Assembly (NCBI GenBank): GCA_009885205.1
Contig: VFLE01000055.1
Location: 20,277 to 84,276, forward strand
DNA from: Candidatus Shapirobacteria bacterium
GTDB lineage: Bacteria > Patescibacteriota > Microgenomatia > UBA12405
Reading direction: 5' to 3'
Length of the DNA: 64,000 nucleotides
A model generated the notes under the pieces. The model was not told the DNA's origin. It searched no databases and saw only the letters and a program-made list of their open reading frames with translations. Position numbers and translations under genes: made by a program. How positions within the stretch are numbered: the stretch's first letter is position 1; every line of letters starts with the position of its first letter. Below, piece by piece: positions 27,210 to 34,721 of this stretch.

Positions 27210-28106
27210 TTAAAAATCGAATTCTTTAGTAATTTTTTGGGTCTTTTTATCAACATCAAACCAATTAAAAGTGGCGGTATGGTCATCTTTAATTTCATAA
27301 ACATGAATCACCCATGCAGATTTGTCGTCTGTATCGTGGTCATACTCAATAATAGTATTTGGAACTGTTTTTCGATAATTTATGACTTCAGGAAGTTGAG
27401 AAACTAAATACATTGCTGTTTGTTGATATGCAAGTTCAGCCATGTCAATGAATTTAAAGGTGGAGAGGATTTGGTTAAAATCAGACTGAAGTAAAGTTTC
27501 TGCAGGATATTTGGCAATCGTAATAATATTATTTTTATAAAACAAATAATAGGTGATGCCTGTACCATTCCCCTGCCATTCTAAATATTTTGCTGGATAA
27601 CCTCCAATAGTTAGACCATTTGTTGAGATAACTTTCCCTCCAATTCCTGAAGGATCGTCTTCTATACTCTTTAGTTGTTTGGCAAAATATTCTTCTAAAG
27701 TCTGATTGGCTGTATTTGGACTAACCCATATTTCAACTTTTAATTCATTGCCTTGCATTGAATAGCCTTTACGATTAGTTAAATCAACTGGACTCATAAG
27801 TGAAAGATATAATGTTTCACTGTTATTTGTAGGAGAATTTTCAGTTAGAGAATAATTTTTAGGATAATCAAAATTAAATCCAAAATCTGTATTTATATAT
27901 TTGCCGTTATAATTTACGATTGGTAATGGAGTTGTAATTGCGGTTGTTTGGGATAAATCTACAACTGGATTGGTTATTGGGGTAATAGTTGAAATTTCAG
28001 TAGTTTTTACTGATTGGCGGCCGAGGAGAAAAACTCCGGTGAGAAATAAGACAAAAGCGAGGGAGATTATAATTAAATTTAAATAATTTGTTTTTGGTTT
28101 GTCCAT
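27210..28106 (-). CDS. Membrane-anchored PsbP-like protein, paralogue 1
   Basis: 298 residues from MDKPKTNYLNLIIISLAFVL. One N-terminal helix, then LLGRQSVKT, a Thr/Pro linker and an extracytoplasmic domain (GFNFDYPKNYSLTEN ... ILSTFKF) resembling PsbP/LpqN-like lipoprotein domains. The C-terminal 75 residues (YQQTAMYLVSQLPEVINY ... TFNWFDVDK) are an added domain I do not recognise. Tandem paralogue of the next gene, sharing the anchor. Leaderless start: TGT-TACTCT (28118-28113). Confidence 0.65.
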   Translation of the reverse strand: MDKPKTNYLNLIIISLAFVLFLTGVFLLGRQSVKTTEISTITPITNPVVDLSQTTAITTPLPIVNYNGKYINTDFGFNFDYPKNYSLTENSPTNNSETLYLSLMSPVDLTNRKGYSMQGNELKVEIWVSPNTANQTLEEYFAKQLKSIEDDPSGIGGKVISTNGLTIGGYPAKYLEWQGNGTGITYYLFYKNNIITIAKYPAETLLQSDFNQILSTFKFIDMAELAYQQTAMYLVSQLPEVINYRKTVPNTIIEYDHDTDDKSAWVIHVYEIKDDHTATFNWFDVDKKTQKITKEFDF

Positions 28107-28147
28107 ATTAAAAGAGTAACATTTTTTGAAGGACAATAGGTCAAATT

Positions 28148-29140
28148 TTAGGGATTGACCACTGTTTTTTGAAGAGTCTCAGGATTGATTGAATACAGAT
28201 TTGTAATATTTTGGTCGTAAGGAATTTCTTTAACATTAAGTTGATTTGTTTTTGACCAATTTAAACAATATGAAGATTGAATTCCAGAAAGTAATGTTTT
28301 ACGTTGCTGTAGGTCAAAAATGGTGTAACCCCAGTAACCGGAAGTGCCGTATTCTATACACGCAAATTTTTTATTTGGTGAAAATATCAATTGACCTGGA
28401 TAATCAACTGGCTTTTTGTCAAAGATATATTTTTTGTTGTTAAAAATAAAATATGCAGAGTAATCTTTGACGTCAATTTGGAGTTCCTTGCTATTTGGTA
28501 AATTAATTAAATTTACTATATTTTCGGTGAATTTAAAGGTAGAGAGGATTTCCTGATATATATTAATATCATTAGAATTTATGACACCTTCTTTTGGTTG
28601 AAGTGTTAAAACGTAGATATTGTTACCGTTCTTAAAATATGTAGAAAATACCGAAAAACCAGCAGCATTATAGTTTTCTTGACGTTGAATACAATTTAAT
28701 CCAGCTATGACAGTTTTTTTGGTTGAAATAACAGCAATTGAGGATGTACCTTCATATTCAGTTGAGTTTTGTTTATCTTTTTTTGACAAATACTCCGAAA
28801 TTGTTTTTGAATTGTCTTCTGTAATATCGATAAGAAAGATCGATTGATTTGGTGAAGAAATATACACATAATTTCCAGTTTCTAAAAGAGCTTCTTTGTT
28901 TGCATTCCAACTTGATGGATAATCAAAGGAAAAAATATTTTTACTGTCAGTATATGTTTTCCAATTTTGGATTGGATCAGTGACACTGGTTGGTATTGCC
29001 GTTGTTTGGGGTAAAACGGTGATGGGGTTGGGAATGGTTTTTACTGACTGACGGCCGAGGTAGAAGACACTGACAATAAATAAAACAAAAGCAAGGGAGA
29101 TTAAAATTATATTTAGATAATTTGGTTTGGGTTTGTCCAT
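28148..29140 (-). CDS. Membrane-anchored PsbP-like protein, paralogue 2
   Basis: 330 residues. N-terminus MDKPKPNYLNIILISLAFVL nearly identical to the neighbour's, then a PsbP-like domain (NIFSFDYPSSWNAN ... EILSTFKF). The C-terminal part differs and has beta-rich repeats (KYIFDKKPVDYPGQLIFSP, GYWGYTIFDLQQRKTL). Function unknown; presumably extracytoplasmic. Leaderless: TGC-TATTCT (29152-29147), six bases to ATG. Confidence 0.65.
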   Translation of the reverse strand: MDKPKPNYLNIILISLAFVLFIVSVFYLGRQSVKTIPNPITVLPQTTAIPTSVTDPIQNWKTYTDSKNIFSFDYPSSWNANKEALLETGNYVYISSPNQSIFLIDITEDNSKTISEYLSKKDKQNSTEYEGTSSIAVISTKKTVIAGLNCIQRQENYNAAGFSVFSTYFKNGNNIYVLTLQPKEGVINSNDINIYQEILSTFKFTENIVNLINLPNSKELQIDVKDYSAYFIFNNKKYIFDKKPVDYPGQLIFSPNKKFACIEYGTSGYWGYTIFDLQQRKTLLSGIQSSYCLNWSKTNQLNVKEIPYDQNITNLYSINPETLQKTVVNP

Positions 29141-29155
29141 ATAAAAAGAATAGCA

Positions 29156-29952
29156 CTAATTTATTGATCTTTTGGTTTTAATATTTAAATAATTTTTTGA
29201 GGAAATGACGGATTTTGGGGATTTGGATTCGATTTCGGTGCGGGCGACTTTGGCAACATGACCGCCATCATTGGCGTCTGTTTTTAAGTTTGAAAATGTT
29301 TTAGAGTCTCTATCCTTGGTAAATTTGGTGGTGGAAGCTTCACCAAGCATGGTTAAAATTAATTCGATATCATCCATGTGGTCACGTAAATTTTCGCGTT
29401 TTAGACGGGGACAAAACCGCTTTTCATTATTTCATTGGTTAATATGGCAAAATCAATATTGCGTTTGACTCCCCTATTTTTCCATTCATCAGTTAAGGTA
29501 TGACGAACAGCAATACCCCGAGCCTGTTTGTCAATCCAATCTTGAGGATAACCTTTCTTTTCGTAAATAGCTTTCATCCTGTCCATGGCCAATTCGGGAT
29601 TTTCGATTTCTTGAATTCGCTCATGTCCAACTAAAGCTAGCCATTGTTTGAATGGTTCGGCTTTGGGTGAAGGAATTGTTTGAATTATACGGAGTAAAGT
29701 TTTAGTATCGGCACAATCGGATAATCGTTTTCTACCATCAGATGCGATTAATTTTAATCGTACGATATTCTCGTACACTTGGCTGAACCCTTCTTTGTTT
29801 AGTTTTATTTTTAAGTCACTCCAATATCGTTTTGGGATGTTGCTGTCGGATAATATTGAGATCACATCAATAACAGAAAACCACCAGTCATTTTTGAAAT
29901 AAATTTTTCGAACTTGTTTTCCTTCAAACAAAGCGATTTTGTTTGATTCCAT
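29156..29952 (-). pseudogene. BRO-family (phage antirepressor-like) gene with one-base frameshift
   Basis: Residues 1-183 (29952-29401) form a BRO-N protein: FKNDWWFSVIDVISILSDS, RIIQTIPSPKAEPFKQWLA, NPELAMDRMKAIYEKKGYP, ILTNEIMKSGF. It stops at FVPV. The remaining frame, from 29377 or slightly upstream, continues the family C-terminus (KRENLRDHMDDIELILTMLG, NDGGHVAKVARTEIESK). Both halves join if one C is added to the run of four (29407-29410 on the plus strand), restoring about 265 residues. Either a recent pseudogene or a homopolymer error. Promoter TTGACA-17-TAATAT is excellent, so the gene was recently expressed. Confidence 0.8.
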
Positions 29953-29957
29953 AGCTA

Positions 29958-29986
29958 ATATTACCGAAGTAATACCGAAGTGTCAA
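29958..29986 (-). promoter_or_regulatory. Consensus promoter of BRO gene, leaderless
   Basis: Minus strand TTGACA (29986-29981), 17-base spacer, TAATAT (29963-29958), five bases, then ATG at 29952. Confidence 0.75.
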
Positions 29987-30009
29987 TAGAACAAAATAGG
30001 TCAGACTTA

Positions 30010-30930
30010 TTACAGAAATTTGAACGAGGAAATTACAAAGTCATCGTCGCCTTCCAGGGTAACGATATATTTTTTGTCGGGAGAAATCGTTGTTTTAATA
30101 TCACCAAAAGAATGAACGACAGTGTTGTCGTAAACGGAAATGGTGGTGACTGATTCACCACTGGTACAGGATTCTTGTTTAAAGGGAATCTTGTTACCGT
30201 TGACCGAGGTCGCTTCGACGACATATTTGGCAGTAGTAGGACATTCAAATTGGTAGCCATATTTGATATCCTTGTATGTTTTGCCAACAGTTTTTACCGT
30301 AGGTTCGGGAGTAACACAGGCTTTTTCGGTACAGGCAATTGTTAAGTTAGGGGTGCACGAACAAGTGTTGCAAGAATCGGTTGAGGGGAATGACTCACCA
30401 ACAATATATTTTTTGTCATTGAGTTCACAAAACTGGGAAATTATTTTGGTGGGGGTGGGCCCCGCCGTTGCGGGATTGACAGAAGTGGGTGCTGGCTCTG
30501 ATTGATTTGAAAAAAGATTATAAATTATGGCAGAGACGACAACCATAAATAAGGTCAGAGAAAAATAAAAAAGGTATTTGAAAAAATTTGAGGGTTTATC
30601 TTGAATTGGTTCTGATGGAAAATAAATTGGGGGGACTACTGGTTCTTCTTTAACAATGGGTTCTGAGACAATGGCTTTTTCAATGACCTTTGGAGGGATA
30701 ATTTTGGGTGAATCTGTTGATATTAATGACTCAGGTTTTGAGACTTCAAATATAGGGTTTGGTTCTGATGCGACAGGAACAATTTCTGGTTCTAAATTAA
30801 CTTTGGTTATAACGGGATTTACAACAAGGGGAACAACTTCTTTGTTTTCGACTGGTGGAGTGAGTGAGGAGGCATATTTGTTTAAAATTTCTTGATATTG
30901 TTGTTGCAGTTGATCATCATTATTGGGCAT
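30010..30930 (-). CDS. Membrane-anchored protein with VWC/pacifastin-like Cys module
   Basis: 306 residues. Acidic/Pro-rich cytosolic part (1-115), helix (FKYLFYFSLTLFMVVVSAII), linker, then a Cys module around residues 170-210: CELNDKKYIVGESF, DSCNTCSCTPNLTIACTEKAC. The spacing C..Y..G..F..D.CN.C.C....C..C is that of von Willebrand type-C or pacifastin modules, unusual in bacteria. A C-terminal beta domain (KYGYQFECPTTAKYVVEA) resembles the PsbP-like neighbours. Probably surface protein; function unknown. Confidence 0.6.
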   Translation of the reverse strand: MPNNDDQLQQQYQEILNKYASSLTPPVENKEVVPLVVNPVITKVNLEPEIVPVASEPNPIFEVSKPESLISTDSPKIIPPKVIEKAIVSEPIVKEEPVVPPIYFPSEPIQDKPSNFFKYLFYFSLTLFMVVVSAIIYNLFSNQSEPAPTSVNPATAGPTPTKIISQFCELNDKKYIVGESFPSTDSCNTCSCTPNLTIACTEKACVTPEPTVKTVGKTYKDIKYGYQFECPTTAKYVVEATSVNGNKIPFKQESCTSGESVTTISVYDNTVVHSFGDIKTTISPDKKYIVTLEGDDDFVISSFKFL

Positions 30931-30983
30931 ATAAATACTATGACATCTTTACAAAAGATATGCAATAAACTATTATTTTTATA

Positions 30984-31454
30984 ATGAAGAAGATATTAAT
31001 TTTGTTTGGATTAATAATGGTTTTTAGTGTCAATAATGTTTTGGCGGGTGGCTTTAATATGACTTCAATTGGGCAAGTAGACACCTCGGGTCTACAAATT
31101 TCCCAGTGGTGGTATACCTCGGGAAACCCAACCTTTCGGGGCGAGGCAACATCAGGGGCAGAAGTAATTTACGAAATTGATGGGGTGGCATTACAAATTA
31201 ATGCCGATAGCTCGGGTGATTGGGTGTTTACACCCCAATCTGCTTTGTCGAGTGGTGATCACAACATTGTAATTAAAAGTGGCGAGAGTGAAATAAAGTT
31301 TGTATTAACAATTGGAAATGAAAATGTAAATTGGTCGACAGTGGAAAAAGGTAGTGGTGGAGTTTTGCCGGCAGCTGGGACAGCTTGGCCAACAATAATA
31401 ACATTGGTTGCGGGAGCTGTGATGTTGGTTTTGGCGAAAAGAATGATAATATAA
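30984..31454 (+). CDS. Secreted Ig-like protein with sortase-type C-terminus
   Basis: 156 residues. Signal peptide MKKILILFGLIMVFSVNNVLA, an Ig-like beta domain with the common pattern NPTFRGEATSGAEVIYEIDG and SSGDWVFTPQSALSSGDH, then LPAAG at residues 128-132, a hydrophobic helix and a KR tail. This is the layout of a sortase substrate with a variant LPxxG signal; a sortase gene is 2.5 kb away. TATTAT lies seven bases before the ATG. Confidence 0.7.
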   Translation: MKKILILFGLIMVFSVNNVLAGGFNMTSIGQVDTSGLQISQWWYTSGNPTFRGEATSGAEVIYEIDGVALQINADSSGDWVFTPQSALSSGDHNIVIKSGESEIKFVLTIGNENVNWSTVEKGSGGVLPAAGTAWPTIITLVAGAVMLVLAKRMII

Positions 31455-31457
31455 GCG

Positions 31458-32531
31458 ATGAAAAAAGTTTTTATAAAGACTTTTGGTTGTGCTCAAAATA
31501 TGGCTGATTCGGAGCGAATTAAGGCGTATTATTGGGAAAAGGGATTTGCAGAAGTTGATACTTGGCAAAAGGCTGACGAAGTAGTCATCAATACTTGTAT
31601 TGTACGAGAATCAGCCGAAAATCGTGCTTACGGATTGATTAAAAATATCCAAAACTTCAAACTTCCTGCCTCGCCGGCAGGCAGGCAAGCTTCAAACATT
31701 AGGGTGGTGGTGACGGGTTGTGCGGTGGGGGCTTATGGTAAAAAAGATATTAAAGGAGTAGACGAGTGGGCCAAGATTGATAAATTTTTGGTGTGGGAAC
31801 CGATAAGGTCTAACAAAAAGGCAGCCTTAATTTCTATTTCGACTGGCTGTAATAATCACTGTACTTTTTGTATTGTGCCTCGCGCTCGCGGCAAAGAAGT
31901 GTCAAAAACATTGGCGACGGTTTTGGCCGAAGTTGACAGGGCAATTGAAAGTGGTTTTAAAGAAGTGGTATTAATTGGACAAAATGTAAATAGTTATGGT
32001 TCTGATTTTAATACTGATTCGTGGGTACATATGGGTAAAAAGCGGATTAAAAGTCGGTTTCCGGAGCTTTTGGAAAATGTGGCCAAACGTAATTTGGACA
32101 AAATTTCGTTTATATCGAGTAATCCCTGGGATTTTTCGGACGAATTGATTGAGACAATAGCTAAACATAAAAATATTGATAGATTAATTCACCTCCCCTT
32201 TCAATCGGGCAACGATGAAATTTTAAAGAGAATGAACAGGGCCTATACTAAACAAGAATATTTAGAGTTAGTACAAAAAATAAAGTCGAAGGTAAAGGAT
32301 GTCAGATTTAGTACAGATATAATAGTAGGATTTCCGGGAGAAACTGATGAACAGTTTTTGGATACGGTCGATGTCTGTAAAAAGGTGGGTTTTGAAATTG
32401 CTTATATTAATAAATACTCGCCACGCTTGGGCACCGTCTCGGCAAAAATTTTTGAAAATGATATTCCGATGAAGATAAAGAAGGAAAGATGGGTGATATT
32501 GGATCAGTTGGTGAATAAGAAATTACCTTAA
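31458..32531 (+). CDS. MiaB-like radical SAM methylthiotransferase, no TRAM domain
   Basis: 357 residues. N-terminal cluster cysteines in KTFGCAQNMADSE, NTCIVRESAENRAYG and VTGCAVG; radical-SAM motif STGCNNHCTFCIVPRARG; VVLIGQNVNSYG and STDIIVGFPGETDEQF follow MiaB. Expected role: 2-methylthiolation of i6A37 in tRNA. The protein ends at VILDQLVNKKLP without the C-terminal TRAM domain found in most MiaB (about 440 residues). An insertion of about 14 residues (LPASPAGRQASN) after IKNIQNFK is encoded by a GC hairpin repeat. Four bases after the sortase substrate gene; the 3' end overlaps mltG by nine bases, tail to tail. Confidence 0.88.
   Translation: MKKVFIKTFGCAQNMADSERIKAYYWEKGFAEVDTWQKADEVVINTCIVRESAENRAYGLIKNIQNFKLPASPAGRQASNIRVVVTGCAVGAYGKKDIKGVDEWAKIDKFLVWEPIRSNKKAALISISTGCNNHCTFCIVPRARGKEVSKTLATVLAEVDRAIESGFKEVVLIGQNVNSYGSDFNTDSWVHMGKKRIKSRFPELLENVAKRNLDKISFISSNPWDFSDELIETIAKHKNIDRLIHLPFQSGNDEILKRMNRAYTKQEYLELVQKIKSKVKDVRFSTDIIVGFPGETDEQFLDTVDVCKKVGFEIAYINKYSPRLGTVSAKIFENDIPMKIKKERWVILDQLVNKKLP
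31665..31681. repeat. GC hairpin repeat inside miaB-like gene
   Basis: CCTGCC, TCGCC, GGCAGG, continuing with GCAGG, flanked by near-identical AAACTTC and AAGCTTC. Keeps the frame and inserts residues between the first two cysteine motifs. Confidence 0.65.
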
Positions 32532-33425
32532 ATATTTAGCGATATTGGCATTGTGTTCGGAGAGGGTTTTGGCGTAACGCATGGTGCCGTCGGTGCCGTG
32601 GATATAATAGAGATAATCTGAAGGGATGGGGTTATTTGCCGCAAAAAGAGAGTCAAGGCCAGGATTGCAAATTGGACTGGGGGGTAGACCAGTACTTAAA
32701 TAAGTATTGAAGGGAGAAACAATTTTTAAGTCAGTTTTAGTTAGTTTTAGCCAATATTTAGCTGGTTTATTTTTGGTATCGCGAGCATATTGAACAGTAG
32801 CATCAATTTGTAACGCCATGTTAATTTTGAGACGATTGTTAATAATCCCAGCCACCATTTGTTTATCCGTTTTAGTCTTGGCCTCGCGTTCTAAAATTGA
32901 GGCTAGGGTAATAATTTGGGATAAATTATTTTGGTTAATGTTTAAAGAAGTTATTTTTTTGTCGAAATTTGTTTTGATTAAAGAGGTGACATCGTCGGTA
33001 GTAAAATAATCGGGAATTAAATAACTGTCAGGATAAATATATCCTTCAAGGTCGGGGGTAAATATAAATTTGGAAGAAATTTCTTGCACCCGTGTCCCGG
33101 GAATAATTTTTAACCAAAAGTCGTAACTACCGCCAGTAGTAAGTTTGGCCAATATTTGGGATAAATTATTAGATGAAGTTAATTGAAAACCACCAGCTTT
33201 AATATTTTTACTACTATCGGTTAAAAGAGCATAAATTAAAAAAGCATATTTGTTTTTAGTAAATTTATTTTTGGATAAACGAAAACTAATGGTTTGGAGA
33301 CTATCACCCTGATTGATGACAAATTGACGAGAAGTGGTGTCGGTGGAAACAGGTGAAAATGACCAATAACAAACTAAAATCGATAAAAACAAAAAGATAA
33401 ACGAGAAAAGTAAAACTTTTTTCAT
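32523..33425 (-). CDS. mltG: Endolytic murein transglycosylase MltG
   Basis: 300 residues. N-terminal helix, LysM-like subdomain (FVINQGDSLQTISFRLSK), then YceG domain with the catalytic Glu in LASILEREAKTKTDK (about residue 180), LQIDATVQYA, SPFNTYLSTGLPPSPICNPG and a C-terminal YYIHGTDGTMRYAKTLSEHN. Cleaves nascent peptidoglycan strands at the membrane. Clustered with ruvX and alaS as in many Gram-positives. Confidence 0.93.
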   Translation of the reverse strand: MKKVLLFSFIFLFLSILVCYWSFSPVSTDTTSRQFVINQGDSLQTISFRLSKNKFTKNKYAFLIYALLTDSSKNIKAGGFQLTSSNNLSQILAKLTTGGSYDFWLKIIPGTRVQEISSKFIFTPDLEGYIYPDSYLIPDYFTTDDVTSLIKTNFDKKITSLNINQNNLSQIITLASILEREAKTKTDKQMVAGIINNRLKINMALQIDATVQYARDTKNKPAKYWLKLTKTDLKIVSPFNTYLSTGLPPSPICNPGLDSLFAANNPIPSDYLYYIHGTDGTMRYAKTLSEHNANIAKYLR

Positions 33426-33428
33426 GAA

Positions 33429-33626
33429 CTAAACTTCACTAAATAGAGCGCGGCGATAGGTTGACTTTTTGCTGTCAAAAATAAAAATACGACCACACTT
33501 GCAAGTGGCAGTAGTCTGACCTCGAACCTGAGCTTTGACAGCCTTGGCTAAAGGTTCACTGCAACCAACACAACGACCCTGGGATAACAACCATGCTTGG
33601 ATAGGAGAGATAAGATTTTTAAACAT
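33429..33626 (-). CDS. Small zinc-ribbon protein
   Basis: 65 residues. CVGC and CKC pairs about 22 residues apart (GRCVGCSEPLAKAV, TATCKCGRIFIFD) suggest a zinc ribbon. Between ruvX and mltG with gaps of a few bases, so co-expressed. Family not recognised. Confidence 0.6.
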   Translation of the reverse strand: MFKNLISPIQAWLLSQGRCVGCSEPLAKAVKAQVRGQTTATCKCGRIFIFDSKKSTYRRALFSEV

Positions 33627-33633
33627 TGACTAA

Positions 33634-33987
33634 TTATAAACTAATTGCCCGATTTAAGATAATAGCAGCTGAAACTGAATCTAATTTTTTACTATTTTTG
33701 GGACGAATTTTACTAGCTTCGATGGTGGAAACGGCTTCTTCGACGGTTTCAATTGGAATATTGGTTGCTGTTTTTAATTTGTTGACAAAGGATTTTGTAA
33801 CAAGAGCAAATTTGCCTTGAGACATGCCAACAAAAATTTTATTGATTTTATAATCGGTAATTATTTTTTTTATTTGAATTATTAATTTATCATTGTTGTC
33901 GATTTGAGGGAGGGTAAAAATAATATTGTTGATAGTGTAGGCTAGACCGACTCGTTTGGTACCATAATCTAAGCTTAAGTAGTTCAT
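33634..33987 (-). CDS. ruvX: Putative pre-16S rRNA nuclease / RuvX (YqgF)
   Basis: 117 residues from MNYLSLDYGTKRVGLAY, the RNase H-like first Asp motif. KIFVGMSQGKFAL replaces the usual VGxPxxxxG; the catalytic Glu (ETVEEAVSTIEA) and last Asp (KKLDSVSAAIILN) are present. Matures 16S 5' end in E. coli; older literature calls it a Holliday-junction resolvase. Start leaves one base after the sortase stop. Confidence 0.88.
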   Translation of the reverse strand: MNYLSLDYGTKRVGLAYTINNIIFTLPQIDNNDKLIIQIKKIITDYKINKIFVGMSQGKFALVTKSFVNKLKTATNIPIETVEEAVSTIEASKIRPKNSKKLDSVSAAIILNRAISL

Positions 33988-33988
33988 A

Positions 33989-34720
33989 TTAAAAATCGAC
34001 AATGCGGGCTTTAATAACTAAACGACGTAAATAGGTACCGGGCGGGGTACAAGTAATAAGGGTCAAATATCGACCATCAAAACGTTGTTCGAGGACAGAT
34101 AGATCGGTAGGGGGGACTTCGTACATTTCTTCGACTAAATATTTATATTCAACGCTGTCGAAATTAATCAAGATTTCGTCACCTTGTTTTAATTTATATA
34201 AAGTAGAAAAAATAGTTAAATATGACTTGGGGTTAAAAAACTGAGGCAAAACGGAATGACCAAAAATAACTGGCGAACCAAATTGACCAGGGAGGGCGGT
34301 TTGAGGATATTGGATGAGACTTTTTTTGAGATCTAAACTACCAACTTGGACCACGGCCGAGTCAATTTTTAGTTTGGGGACGGAAATTAAATATTCCGTT
34401 TTTGAGACAGTGGGATTTTGGGAAGAATTTTGTAAATTGTTTTGATCGTCAACAAACCAGTTTGACAATTGAGTAAAGTCGGTACCACTTTCACCTAAAA
34501 TACTACCAGAATTGGCATATCGAGTAGAAAGAGGACTTAAGACTTGATTAAATTTGATTGAATATTCGATTTGATATTGTAAGATTGGTACAATGGCTGA
34601 CAAAAAAAATAAAACACCAATAATTAAAAACGAAGAGGCAATTATTTTTTTGTGCTGAGGGGATAGCTTGGGTCGAGGTCGAGGAATTTTTACTTCCTTT
34701 TTGACATAAATATAGCCCAT
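33989..34720 (-). CDS. Sortase (LPxTG transpeptidase family)
   Basis: 243 residues. Cytosolic basic N-terminus, one membrane helix (SSFLIIGVLFFLSAIVPIL), then the sortase barrel: His155 in PVIFGHSVLP, Cys224 in TLITC, Arg232/233 in YLRRLVI. Anchors surface proteins by cleaving a C-terminal sorting motif. The secreted protein at 30984 with LPAAG is a plausible substrate. Class not decided from sequence alone (TLxTC and preceding region look class D/E-like). Confidence 0.9.
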   Translation of the reverse strand: MGYIYVKKEVKIPRPRPKLSPQHKKIIASSFLIIGVLFFLSAIVPILQYQIEYSIKFNQVLSPLSTRYANSGSILGESGTDFTQLSNWFVDDQNNLQNSSQNPTVSKTEYLISVPKLKIDSAVVQVGSLDLKKSLIQYPQTALPGQFGSPVIFGHSVLPQFFNPKSYLTIFSTLYKLKQGDEILINFDSVEYKYLVEEMYEVPPTDLSVLEQRFDGRYLTLITCTPPGTYLRRLVIKARIVDF

Positions 34721-34721
34721 T

